NCBI RefSeq assembly: GCF_900313065.1
Contig: NZ_OMPU01000004.1
Coordinates: forward strand, 261,474 to 325,473
Direction of reading: 5' to 3'
Length of the DNA: 64,000 nt
DNA from: Kiloniella sp. EL199
Lineage (GTDB): Bacteria > Pseudomonadota > Alphaproteobacteria > Kiloniellales > Kiloniellaceae
Below, in pieces: positions 37,044 to 46,062 of the stretch. The notes beneath the pieces are model-generated. The model saw nothing but the letters and a program-made list of their open reading frames with translations, was not told the origin of the DNA and searched no databases. The stretch's first letter is position 1, and each line of letters begins with the position of its first letter. Both the position numbers and the translations under genes were made by a program.

Positions 37044-37169
37044 ATTTTTCTGAATTTCATTGACCAAATTGTGCTTATAAACGTCTTAAATGTTGTTTTC
37101 TGATTACCTATTCTCCCTAAACTGAGAGAGAATTTTATATAAGCGCTCTCTAACAAAGGTCTGGGATCA

Positions 37170-38513
37170 ATGGCTTTTCCAACAAAGGCAAAATACATCA
37201 TTATCGGAGCTGGCATTCATGGGTTGTCAACGGCATGGCATCTGGCCGAAAAGCTGGAAGCAAAAGGGCAAGGTAACGGGAAAGACATCCTCGTTATAGA
37301 TAAAGAAGGCATTGCATCCGGCGCCAGTGGTATTGCATGTGGCGTTGTTAGGAATAATTATTTTCAGCCCGCCATGCGCGAATTGATGGCGCATTCTGTC
37401 GATGTTTGGGAAAATGATCAGGAATCTTTCAGTTATAACCCCGTCGGCTATTTACAAATAAGCCCAGATTCAATGCATGAAGATTGTGCTAATATTCATC
37501 GCCAGCAAACAGAGATCGGTTATTCATCTGATTTCATAGAAGGCAGTGATAAGTGCATGTCTTATATGAAAAATATTTTCAATGATTGGCAGGCAAAAGG
37601 CATCACAAACATCCTTCACGAAAAGCGCGGAGGATATGCAAACAATACCAAAGCGATCTATGGATTGGCTAAAAAAGCCGAAGATAACGGCGTTCGTATT
37701 TTATCAGGCGTTGAGGTCAAAGGTTTTAGCTTTGCTAATGGATCTTCCGCTGTCACAGCCGTTGAAACCAACAAAGGTAACATTGAATGTGATCATGTCA
37801 TTGTAGGTGTTGGCCCTTGGGTAAAAACCATCTGGGACATGCTTGAACTTCCCAAGTCTGTCGATATAAAGGGTAGAGACGGTCAAATCCACCCCGACAT
37901 TCCCATGTGGCGATACTGGGCATTAGAAGAAGGTGTTCTTGATGTAGAACCCGGTTTCTTAATGGATAACAACGGCAATATGCCCCCTGTTATTCATGTA
38001 GATACGGATGAACCTCTCTATTCCGACGTCGATGGCTCTCTGATTACCGATGAAATGTGGGGGATTTACTATAAGCCTGATTTCCATTTCAACGGCGTGC
38101 AAGGTGGCGCTATGCCCTACAAGATAGATAAAGCCGCCGACGACGTGAATATTGACCCCTATGGGCCAAAATCACCAGAGTTCATTGTCAACGATCACTT
38201 TGCTCATATGTGGACGTCTGCCCTCGCCTTTTGTCAGAAACGTTTCGAAGGACAAATCATCAAATATAGAAATGAACCTTCAGGTGGCCTCGGTTGCTTT
38301 ACACCGGACAGCTTCCCCGTCTTTGATCATTTCAGAGAGAATGTGACAATTATTGCTGACTCAAATCACGGTTATAAGATGATCGGCGTCGGAGCCCTGA
38401 TCGCTCAAGAAGTCTTGGGCGAGAAATCTGCACTCTTGGAACCTTTCCGCTTTAATCGTTATGCAGAAGGTAAATTGCATCCGGTAAGTAATAGCCCCTT
38501 CCCCTGGAGCTGA
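37170..38513 (+). CDS. FAD-dependent oxidoreductase (DAO family)
   Basis: A 447-residue DAO-type flavoprotein with an FAD motif at residues 9-26 (IIIGAGIHGLSTAWHLA), a second contact (GASGIACGVVRNNYFQ) and a C-terminal closing segment (SNHGYKMIGVGALIAQE). It resembles SoxB-like and opine-oxidase-like proteins; the substrate is unknown. It is the last gene of the ABC-GlxA operon and probably oxidises the imported compound. The stop codon is the first of three in-frame TGA codons made by a short tandem repeat. Confidence 0.87.
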   Translation: MAFPTKAKYIIIGAGIHGLSTAWHLAEKLEAKGQGNGKDILVIDKEGIASGASGIACGVVRNNYFQPAMRELMAHSVDVWENDQESFSYNPVGYLQISPDSMHEDCANIHRQQTEIGYSSDFIEGSDKCMSYMKNIFNDWQAKGITNILHEKRGGYANNTKAIYGLAKKAEDNGVRILSGVEVKGFSFANGSSAVTAVETNKGNIECDHVIVGVGPWVKTIWDMLELPKSVDIKGRDGQIHPDIPMWRYWALEEGVLDVEPGFLMDNNGNMPPVIHVDTDEPLYSDVDGSLITDEMWGIYYKPDFHFNGVQGGAMPYKIDKAADDVNIDPYGPKSPEFIVNDHFAHMWTSALAFCQKRFEGQIIKYRNEPSGGLGCFTPDSFPVFDHFRENVTIIADSNHGYKMIGVGALIAQEVLGEKSALLEPFRFNRYAEGKLHPVSNSPFPWS

Positions 38514-38545
38514 TTCCTCTGGAGTTGATTCCTCTGGAGTTGATT
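38505..38545. repeat. 15-bp tandem repeat carrying the stop codon
   Basis: The unit TGGAG(C/T)TGATTCCTC occurs at 38505-38519 and 38520-38534, with a third partial copy to 38545. Because the unit is 15 bases, each copy repeats the gene's last codons and an in-frame TGA. Confidence 0.9.
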
Positions 38546-38552
38546 ATAGACA

Positions 38553-38590
38553 AATAAAGAGAACTCATTCTGGAGTTCTCTTTATTTTTT
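38553..38590 (+). terminator. Strong intrinsic terminator of the ABC-GlxA-oxidoreductase operon
   Basis: A perfect 14-bp stem (38553-38566 with 38573-38586), a 6-base loop and a T-rich tail (ATTTTTT) form a textbook intrinsic terminator. Runs of A upstream could also let it work for the convergent MmgE gene. Confidence 0.92.
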
Positions 38591-38599
38591 GAAATCTTC

Positions 38600-38797
38600 T
38601 TATAAGAGACCTCAGCAAAACTCTATAGCGATTACGTTCATTATAAAACTATGAGTTAATTTGCATAATTTTTGCCCGTTGGCTCCCATTTGTTCTCTTT
38701 TTGATCTTGATATGTTTGCGTGAATTAATTCGTGCCAAATACTATTTCGGTTTTTTCTCAGTGTGGATCGTTTTGCTGAGGTCTCTTTAACTTATAA
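38600..38797. repeat. Inverted micro-duplication of the MmgE gene end
   Basis: Positions 38600-38621 match the reverse complement of 38770-38797, apart from a 6-base gap (16 bases are continuous). The right copy is the last codons of the MmgE/PrpD gene; the left copy lies in the intergenic region just after the terminator. Confidence 0.8.
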
Positions 38798-40161
38798 CGG
38801 CATCCATTTTGTGAAATTGGATGTTTTAAGAAATTCAATAAATCTGTTATTGAAGCATCATCTCGTTTCAAATCGCCAACAGATTTTACAATTCCCTCTA
38901 TTGTACTTTGATGCAACGATCCTTCGCACAGACTGTGAAATTTACGGAGGATATGATCATCTGTTAACGGATTTTCCGGATCACCGTTCGGGCAAGTTGC
39001 AGGTGTCTTCAAAACCTCACCATTATTGAGTGTTATCGTAACATCGGCCCAACGCTCGCCCGGAAATTTTGCATTATATTTTTCTCCTTCATTCAAAGAG
39101 ATTTTTTCACTTAAGGCCAAGATTAAAGGATCTCTCAAAGAGTTTGGCGACACCTCATTTGCCCCTAAGGTGCCACGGACAATTAATGCAGCAACTGGAA
39201 ATGCAATTGCATATTGTGCTTCTTCTGTTGTTGTCGGGGCGTACCCACCAAGACAAATACCTTCATGAAATGTTCGAATTTCTATCGCTTGAATTTCATG
39301 ATGATTTATTAATTGCTGTTCCATTAAATCTGACACAGCCTGTATGGCTGGTTGCGCCCATCGACAAACAGGATATGGTTTGAAATATTGCGCCAAAAAC
39401 TCCCACCTTTCATAAAGATCGTCCCAATAAGAGATGACATCTTCATGTTCGAGGGTAATGGCCGGAGCACCGGTAAAACCTGACCTGGCAAGATATGCTG
39501 CACTTACCCCTGTCATTGCCCCCCATCCAGAACCATCCTTAAGCATCGTCGGATGATCAATACAACGCATCATCTGGCTTCTGGGACCATGGTATTCTGC
39601 AATTCCCAATGCATGCCGGGTTTGTTCTTTATTCAGCTTAAGCAGACGCGCGCCCATAGCGGCTGCTCCAATAGCATTCCACGCACCTGATGTATGATAA
39701 TCACAAGCCGTGGAATGTAATGCTATACCAGCACGCAAACTGACTTCATACCCAATGACCAAGGTCGTTATAAACTCTTTGCCGCTTATCGTACTTTGTG
39801 CTTCTGACTGACTATAAACAAAAGCCAATAAGGCAGGTAAAATGGCTGCTCCAGCATGTCCTTTTGTTAAACGATGGCCATCGTGCGCATCAAAGGCATC
39901 AATAGTCATCCCCATGGCAAGTGCACTTCCAGCCGGACTGGCGATTTGCCCCGTAAAAGGAATGGGGGCAATCTCTTGACCAGCTCCAAAAAGAGAAACC
40001 GCATGTTCAGTAATGATCTGAGAAAGTTCCGTTTGCCTGCCAGCCACAGCAACACCCAGTAGATCAAGACAGCAGCGTTCAGCCATTTTAACGACATCAG
40101 AGGATAAATCATCAAACGTTGTGTCATGGATAAATGATAAGATTGCGCCTTGAGAAGACAT
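38758..40161 (-). CDS. MmgE/PrpD family protein
   Basis: A 467-residue MmgE/PrpD protein, a family of 2-methylcitrate dehydratase and cis-aconitate decarboxylase types with an all-helical domain and an alpha/beta domain. Landmarks include KGHAGAAILPALLAF, GIAEYHGPRSQMMRCIDHP, KDGSGWGAMTGVSAAYL and FKPYPVCRWAQPA. The substrate is unknown; it may act on a dicarboxylate or hydroxy acid from the local pathway. It lies 19 bases after the nitrilase-family gene, in the same operon. Confidence 0.88.
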   Translation of the reverse strand: MSSQGAILSFIHDTTFDDLSSDVVKMAERCCLDLLGVAVAGRQTELSQIITEHAVSLFGAGQEIAPIPFTGQIASPAGSALAMGMTIDAFDAHDGHRLTKGHAGAAILPALLAFVYSQSEAQSTISGKEFITTLVIGYEVSLRAGIALHSTACDYHTSGAWNAIGAAAMGARLLKLNKEQTRHALGIAEYHGPRSQMMRCIDHPTMLKDGSGWGAMTGVSAAYLARSGFTGAPAITLEHEDVISYWDDLYERWEFLAQYFKPYPVCRWAQPAIQAVSDLMEQQLINHHEIQAIEIRTFHEGICLGGYAPTTTEEAQYAIAFPVAALIVRGTLGANEVSPNSLRDPLILALSEKISLNEGEKYNAKFPGERWADVTITLNNGEVLKTPATCPNGDPENPLTDDHILRKFHSLCEGSLHQSTIEGIVKSVGDLKRDDASITDLLNFLKHPISQNGCRYKLKRPQQNDPH

Positions 40162-40180
40162 GGAACTTCACCCTGTTGTT

Positions 40181-41032
40181 TTATTGTTTAAGGATGCGAT
40201 TAAATTCACGAACAAAGTGATGTGGATTCAGATCTCGTAATGTTGGTAAAAGATATCGTGCTTTTTTCACCTGCGCATAATCCGCTTCGGCAGAGATTAA
40301 ACACTCTCCCTCTTCGGCTTGAGAAATAACAAGACCTTGGGGAGAGACAATTGAACTTCCCCCCCAAAAACTCACATCATTCTGGGGCCCGATCCAGTTA
40401 CTCATCAGGATATAACTGCCAAAGGTAAGTGTTGTATTCCCAATATTTTGTTTCCAGCCTTTTGGATTAGAAAAATTTCCGCCTACCGCCTCTGAAGCCG
40501 AGGCAATAGGTGCTATAAGAATATTCGAACCACGAAGCGCGGAAAGACTAAGAAGCAATGGATTCCAGTGATCTGCGCAAATCAGTGCGCCAGCACACCA
40601 GGGATCTTCTTCATCGACAGGCACAAAGCTGTTTACCTCTTCCCCTGCAGTAAAATGTTTTCCCTCTTCCAATAGTCCATAAGTTGCTAGATTAATCTTC
40701 CTGTGCACATTCAGGATTCTTCCATCCCGAACCGTCATTGCCGAGTTATAGAAAAGCGCACTATCCCCTTCTTCAACGAACCCGAAAGTGACTGTTATAC
40801 CTATGGCCTTATCAGCAATTTGAGAAATAATATCATCATTAATCCGAAGAGCAATTTCCGGAATAGGCTGATTAAAAGAATACCCTGTAAGTGAGAGCTC
40901 TGGAAAGACAAGGATATCTGTACCAAGTTCTCTTGCTTGATTGATAAACTTGATATGTCGCAACAGACCATCCTGAAACGAAGTCGAGCCCGCTGTTAAC
41001 TGCGCCACAGCAAGGATTAATTTGTTTGTCAT
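40181..41032 (-). CDS. Carbon-nitrogen hydrolase (nitrilase family amidase)
   Basis: A 283-residue cytoplasmic amidase with the Glu-Lys-Cys triad of the nitrilase family: Glu in LVFPELSLTGYS, Lys in NVHRKINLATYG and the nucleophile Cys in GALICADHWNP. Family members cleave amides, N-carbamyl compounds or nitriles; the exact substrate cannot be told. It is divergent from the third GlxA gene and probably supplies an acid to the MmgE/PrpD protein. Confidence 0.88.
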   Translation of the reverse strand: MTNKLILAVAQLTAGSTSFQDGLLRHIKFINQARELGTDILVFPELSLTGYSFNQPIPEIALRINDDIISQIADKAIGITVTFGFVEEGDSALFYNSAMTVRDGRILNVHRKINLATYGLLEEGKHFTAGEEVNSFVPVDEEDPWCAGALICADHWNPLLLSLSALRGSNILIAPIASASEAVGGNFSNPKGWKQNIGNTTLTFGSYILMSNWIGPQNDVSFWGGSSIVSPQGLVISQAEEGECLISAEADYAQVKKARYLLPTLRDLNPHHFVREFNRILKQ

Positions 41033-41264
41033 CTACCCGCCTTCTTACATCATAACCTTGTACATTTTATAGAACTTATAATGTGCTGATGCCTCAAAGC
41101 GACCAAGATATGATCCCAAGCGGCCTCTTAAAATATATCTGGAATAAAGTCAGTTTTTCTTTGCTGTCGCATTTTATTACGTCACTATTACATTATTGAA
41201 GTATGATATTGTTGAATAATTATACAAACGATCAGGATCAAAGAATTCATTCCATAGGGCACGA

Positions 41265-42287
41265 ATGACAGAGTATCATAATCAAATTCGTTTTGAAGAA
41301 GATGAAGAGCAGAAAATGACAATTGCGTTTCTTCTTGTTCCTGATTTTTCCATGATGTGTTTTTCCAGCCTGGTAGAACCCCTACGCGCCTTGAACAGAC
41401 TGGTAGGACACGAATATTTCAAATGGGTATTTCTTTCACAGGATGGTGCACCGGTTTTTGCCAGTAATGGTGCGTCACTCAATGTTCATTATCCAATGGA
41501 TCAGCTGACGAGTTGTGACGCTATTTGTGTCTGCACCGGGATAGATGTCGGTCACCATGTCAATGATGCAATCCTCGGTTGGTTGAGACAGGAAGCCCGT
41601 AAAGGCAGGATAATGGGGGCAATATCAACTGGCACCTATTTTCTGGCTAAAGCGGGGTTGTTGGAAGGAACAAAATGCACTCTACATTGGGAAAATCAGG
41701 ATAGTTTTCGTGAACTTTTTCCAACTCTGGAAGTTACCGATCGTCTCTATGAAGTCAGTGAAAGGCATTTTAGCTGTGCTGGTGGTACCGCAGCATTTGA
41801 TCTGGCTCTATCATGGATTTGCAGTAAATTTGGCAACAGTGCAAAAACGGCCGTAGCAGATCAATTCCTGCATGGAACGGGCAGATCCCCAGAAGAACCA
41901 CAAAGAAACGATTGGGTTGAACGCTATGGCATCCACAACCCCAAACTGCTCGACGTTATTCGTTTGATGGAAGACAACCTTGAAGAACCAATGTCCCGTC
42001 AAGAGCTTGCAGATACAGCCAATGTATCTGTACGTCAGCTGGAAAGACTCTTTGGGAAATATTTACAGAGTTCTCCCTCCTTATTTTACCTTCAACTCCG
42101 ATTGGAACGTGCGAGCTATTTTCTTAGGCAGACGGCAATGCCCGTTTCTGAAATTGCAGTCGCTTGTGGTTTTATTTCCTTTTCACACTTTTCACGCAGT
42201 TATCGAAAACAATTTGGTTGTTCGCCAAGCGAAGAAAGAGTGCCCGAGCACGAACGTACTAACGTAAAAACAATCGATACTTTATAG
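41265..42287 (+). CDS. GlxA-family AraC regulator
   Basis: A 340-residue regulator with a DJ-1/PfpI-like domain (FLLVPDFSMMCFSSLVEPL) and an AraC double helix-turn-helix (QELADTANVSVRQLERLFG, ACGFISFSHFSRSY). The elbow reads AISTGT, again Ser for Cys. It is divergent from the nitrilase-MmgE genes and upstream of an MttB-family gene, so it may control either or both. The N-terminal 18 residues are acidic and may belong to a later start. Confidence 0.9.
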   Translation: MTEYHNQIRFEEDEEQKMTIAFLLVPDFSMMCFSSLVEPLRALNRLVGHEYFKWVFLSQDGAPVFASNGASLNVHYPMDQLTSCDAICVCTGIDVGHHVNDAILGWLRQEARKGRIMGAISTGTYFLAKAGLLEGTKCTLHWENQDSFRELFPTLEVTDRLYEVSERHFSCAGGTAAFDLALSWICSKFGNSAKTAVADQFLHGTGRSPEEPQRNDWVERYGIHNPKLLDVIRLMEDNLEEPMSRQELADTANVSVRQLERLFGKYLQSSPSLFYLQLRLERASYFLRQTAMPVSEIAVACGFISFSHFSRSYRKQFGCSPSEERVPEHERTNVKTIDTL

Positions 42288-42305
42288 AAAAATACCCTTC
42301 AAAGA

Positions 42306-42348
42306 CCTGACGCGATAAGACAAATAGATGTCGCTTCAGGCATTTTTT
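42306..42348 (+). terminator. Intrinsic terminator after the third GlxA gene
   Basis: CCTGACGCGA pairs with TCGCTTCAGG with one mismatch, followed by CATTTTTT. It separates the regulator from the MttB-family gene, which therefore needs its own promoter or read-through. Confidence 0.7.
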
Positions 42349-42421
42349 CTCTCATTACTTCACATAGGCTCAAGATAAATCAGCACTAACGTTGATCAAC
42401 AAAGATGTGCAGGAGAGCAAG

Positions 42422-43978
42422 GTGGCAAGAAGACCCGGACGCCGAAACCGTGAAAATCAAAAAACGTCAGATAATAAAACATCCGTTGCACCAGCCGGAG
42501 CAATGGGAGGTCGATATAAGCCTCTCCTTGATCAAGAAGTTAATCGTATTTTTGAAGCAGCACTCGTCGTTCTGGAACGTACTGGCATTGAGGTCACAGA
42601 AAGCCCCTGTCGCGAAACGTTCCGAAAAGCAGGTTGCCGGATTGATAGTAATATCAATCGTGTATTTATTCCGCCAAAACTTGTTGAGAAAGCCATGAAT
42701 TCTATGGCGCACGAAGTTTTATTGGCCGGGAGAACACCGGAACATGACTTAAATCTCGGTAGTGCTCGTGTATACATGGGAACTGGCGGACAAGCCGTGA
42801 AGATGTTGGACCTCAACGGTAACGTCCGGGAAACTATTACCAGTGATAATTACCATATTGGTCGCCTCGTGGATAAACTTGATAATATCCATTTTTATAT
42901 GCGTCCTGTGGTCTGCCGTGACCTTGAAAATGAAGACATTGATGTAAACCAGTTTTATGCCTGCCTAGCCGCTACCAATAAACATGTCATGGCAAATTCC
43001 TACCTTCCCGAACGGGTTAAAGATTTACGAGCCATGGCCAACATGATTTCCGGTAGCGCCGAAGCTTTCAATAAACGGCCGATCATTTCGTTTACCGCTT
43101 GCTGGACTGTAAGCCCCCTACGCTATGCAATGGAAACGGTAGAAGTTCTTGATCAGGCTATTGAACATGATATTCCCGTTGTCATATCCTCGGCCCCTCA
43201 GGCTGGAGCAACATCCCCCGCGGCACTTGCCGGAACATTGGTTCAATTACTCGCGGAACAGCTTTCCGGTATTGTCTATGTCAACCTGATAAAACCGGGC
43301 TTCCCCTTGATTATGGGCTGTGTTCCGGCACAGGCAGATTTACGTACCGGTGCTTTTACAGGTGGCTCAGGAGAGTTTTCACTATTGAATGCCGCCTGTG
43401 CCCAGATATCGCAGCATCTGCGTATTCCTATTTATAATTCATCCGGTATCTCTGATTCAAAAATCCCGGATGCACAGGCTGGCGCTGAAAAAAGTTTGAC
43501 TGGCCTCGCCGCAGCACTCGCTGGCTCTAATTATATACATCATTCTGCCGGTTTTCTCGAAAGCCTTTTGACCGTTGCTTATGAACAATACGTAATAGAT
43601 AACGATATTAACGGCGCCATTATGCGTATGGTACGTGGTATCGAAGTAAATGACCAAACTCTCTCAGTAGATGTCATACATGATGTTTGTACAGAAGGCC
43701 CCAATCACTTCCTTGGGCATGAACAGACGCTTGATCTTATGAACACCGAATATCTTTACCCGCAATTGATGGACAGAGCGACGAGAGACGATTGGGAAGC
43801 ATCCGGTGAGTTTGACCTACGGCAGACAGCGATCGTTCAAGCCAAGGAACTTCTGGGCAATCATTGGCCAAAAATCTTCACCGATGAGTTAGACAACGAT
43901 TTACGGAAGCATTTCAATATTTTGCTATCCAAATCTGAAATGCGACCAGATGGTTTCTGGAACCGCTTTCTATCTTAA
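42422..43978 (+). CDS. MttB-family (trimethylamine methyltransferase-like) protein, non-pyrrolysine
   Basis: A 518-residue MttB-superfamily protein with the usual barrel features (RYKPLLDQEVNRIFEAAL, ISFTACWTVSPLRYAMETVE, NSSGISDSKIPDAQAG, GPNHFLGHEQTLDLM). No in-frame TAG interrupts it. The GTG at 42422 is chosen because AGGAG lies 7 bases upstream; the longest frame starts 10 codons earlier at TTG. It is clearly diverged from the copy at 25258-26799, which suggests a different methyl donor. No corrinoid partner is seen. Confidence 0.88.
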   Translation: MARRPGRRNRENQKTSDNKTSVAPAGAMGGRYKPLLDQEVNRIFEAALVVLERTGIEVTESPCRETFRKAGCRIDSNINRVFIPPKLVEKAMNSMAHEVLLAGRTPEHDLNLGSARVYMGTGGQAVKMLDLNGNVRETITSDNYHIGRLVDKLDNIHFYMRPVVCRDLENEDIDVNQFYACLAATNKHVMANSYLPERVKDLRAMANMISGSAEAFNKRPIISFTACWTVSPLRYAMETVEVLDQAIEHDIPVVISSAPQAGATSPAALAGTLVQLLAEQLSGIVYVNLIKPGFPLIMGCVPAQADLRTGAFTGGSGEFSLLNAACAQISQHLRIPIYNSSGISDSKIPDAQAGAEKSLTGLAAALAGSNYIHHSAGFLESLLTVAYEQYVIDNDINGAIMRMVRGIEVNDQTLSVDVIHDVCTEGPNHFLGHEQTLDLMNTEYLYPQLMDRATRDDWEASGEFDLRQTAIVQAKELLGNHWPKIFTDELDNDLRKHFNILLSKSEMRPDGFWNRFLS

Positions 43979-44008
43979 TTTACGGATGGCTATTAGAACC
44001 ACGTCGAA

Positions 44009-44040
44009 AAAAGAACCAAAAACGGGCTCTTTTCATTTTG
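44009..44040. terminator. Probable bidirectional terminator
   Basis: AAAAGAACC pairs with GGCTCTTTT with one mismatch and is flanked by A and T runs, between the convergent MttB-family gene and the dioxygenase-like gene. Confidence 0.5.
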
Positions 44041-44043
44041 GCC

Positions 44044-44724
44044 TTAATAAGCCAATGCTGCCACGAGATGGACACGGTGATGTTCGCCCCCATTTAATGC
44101 TGTGTGATACCCACGTGTATCAGTAAAATACACGGACCCATCAGCGGGTAAGTGCGTAACATGATGATTAACAATAAAAAGCGCACCCGGGTTCGTAACC
44201 AGGGGAATATGCAATCTTGGTTCCGGATCACGGTGCCATGAATTACAATTATACAGCCCCTTGGAAAGAATGCGCATTCTCCCTATGGGGAAACGGCGTG
44301 TCAGTTCCTTGTGAACATATTCGAAATAGGTACCCTTGAACTGAGGATTGAACTCTGAGAAAGCTCCTTCATCTACAAGATCTTCCCGGGACTCTTCAAC
44401 ATAACGATCATCTGCCCTAAGCCAATACCGCCCGGATAAATCATTTGCCGTTGCGACTTCTTCACCCGGACGGCGGTTCAAAGGAATGGCTGCAAACCCC
44501 TGATCCTGCATGTCACCTTCAAAAGAAGTAACTTTTAAAACCTCGTCCAATGCCTTGCGTAATTTTTTAAGATCAAAACAAAGAGAAAGTTTTTCAATAC
44601 CATGACCGGGAACAAAATGTGCAACAGAATCTGTTATCCGATCTTCAGCCATCCAGGCTTTCATTTGTATCACATCTGGGTCATTTTCCAGTATATTTGG
44701 TGAGGTCAGAGTTTCAATAATCAT
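44044..44724 (-). CDS. Putative Fe(II)/2-oxoglutarate Asp/Asn-hydroxylase-like dioxygenase
   Basis: A 226-residue protein whose C-terminal half fits the aspartyl/asparaginyl beta-hydroxylase fold: an iron-binding His-x-Asp in NSWHRDPEPRLHIP, the distal His in GYHTALNGG and an Arg that could bind 2-oxoglutarate in HHRVHLV. The N-terminal 90 residues are not recognised. The ATG at 44724 is chosen over a TTG six bases earlier. It stands alone, divergent from a LysR gene. Hydroxylation of a free amino acid or betaine is a possible role; the substrate is unknown. Confidence 0.6.
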   Translation of the reverse strand: MIIETLTSPNILENDPDVIQMKAWMAEDRITDSVAHFVPGHGIEKLSLCFDLKKLRKALDEVLKVTSFEGDMQDQGFAAIPLNRRPGEEVATANDLSGRYWLRADDRYVEESREDLVDEGAFSEFNPQFKGTYFEYVHKELTRRFPIGRMRILSKGLYNCNSWHRDPEPRLHIPLVTNPGALFIVNHHVTHLPADGSVYFTDTRGYHTALNGGEHHRVHLVAALAY

Positions 44725-44888
44725 GATCAATATCCCATGGGGTAAATTAACCTATAACCTCGCACGATATACAAAACCGAGTACAACGCCTTTTCTTCAT
44801 TAGTTGATGCAAAAAACTGATCATTATATGATGTTTAATGAAGATGTTATGAAGAAGAATATCAACAAGCTTAGGGGCAACATTAACA

Positions 44889-45779
44889 ATGCGCCGAACC
44901 ATTCCTTCGACCATGGCACTTATATGTTTTGAAGCAGCGGCCAGACACCAAAATTTCACGCAAGCAGCACAGGATATCAATTTGACACAAAGTGCCGTAA
45001 GTCGACAAATCAACCTCTTGGAAGAACTTCTTGAACAAAGGTTATTCGAACGTGTTCGACAACGTGTAAGACTTACTTCAGCGGGACAGCACTATCTACT
45101 ACAAGTTCAACCACTTTTAGAAACTCTGGAAATTGCAACAATAAGAATGCCGGAATTCCAGACCATGAGGGGAGGTATAAATATTGGTACTTACCCCACT
45201 CTAGGTTCGAGATGGTTACTTAAGCATTTAATGAATTTTTCTATTGAATTTTCAGACATTAATACAAATACCATTACCTACCTAGACAACAAGCAGTTCG
45301 ATCAAAATATGATCGACATAGGTATTGTTCAAGGAAATCCTCCCTGGCCCGGATGTCGATACGATTATCTAATGCCTGAAGAACTCGCAGTTGTTATCAG
45401 CCCAAAACTGCTAGATTACCAGGATACCTCAAACAACACTCTTTTATCTCATCGATTTCTTCAACACACAACGCGCCCTCAAAGTTGGGATATCTGGTGT
45501 CAAAGTGCTAATATTAAAAGGCCAAACCCGCAAAACTCGTTGTATTTTTCGCAATTCGAAATGATCATTGAAGCAACAATCTCAGGCCATGGTATCGCAA
45601 TATTACCCACTATCCTCATAGAACGTGAGCTAGAAGACAAACGGCTTGTTCTTGCTCATCCTCATATCGCAAAACCTGAAAGCGCCTATTATCTCATTTC
45701 ACCAAGTACAAAAGCCAATACGAAGAAAGTGCAAGTCCTTCGTGATTGGTTATTAAATCAGTCACGACCATCTCATTGA
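44889..45779 (+). CDS. LysR-family regulator (GcvA-like)
   Basis: A 296-residue LysR regulator of the GcvA type, with the helix-turn-helix at residues 8-62 (FTQAAQDINLTQSAVSRQI) and a substrate-binding-like domain after it. AGGGG precedes the ATG. It is divergent from the dioxygenase-like gene, the likely target. Confidence 0.9.
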   Translation: MRRTIPSTMALICFEAAARHQNFTQAAQDINLTQSAVSRQINLLEELLEQRLFERVRQRVRLTSAGQHYLLQVQPLLETLEIATIRMPEFQTMRGGINIGTYPTLGSRWLLKHLMNFSIEFSDINTNTITYLDNKQFDQNMIDIGIVQGNPPWPGCRYDYLMPEELAVVISPKLLDYQDTSNNTLLSHRFLQHTTRPQSWDIWCQSANIKRPNPQNSLYFSQFEMIIEATISGHGIAILPTILIERELEDKRLVLAHPHIAKPESAYYLISPSTKANTKKVQVLRDWLLNQSRPSH

Positions 45780-46062
45780 TCTTCCAGACATAAAATTACG
45801 AAGGCTTGGCTTTTCTTTGCCATTTATTACACACAAAAAGGTTCTTTTTCAAATAAGAGTGAGTAACGATAAATCTTGCAATTAATAAACAAGTTAAGTG
45901 CTTATATTCAATGACAGTTCGTTACCAGAGAAATTAAATAAAACATCCTTATGCCACATAAAGCTTTTCCATTATAATGCTGTCAGGAAACACTTTCTCC
46001 ACTTTCAATGCTTAAATGAATCTGTCTTATAGAACGATTAAAAAAAAACAAAGGATTTATAC

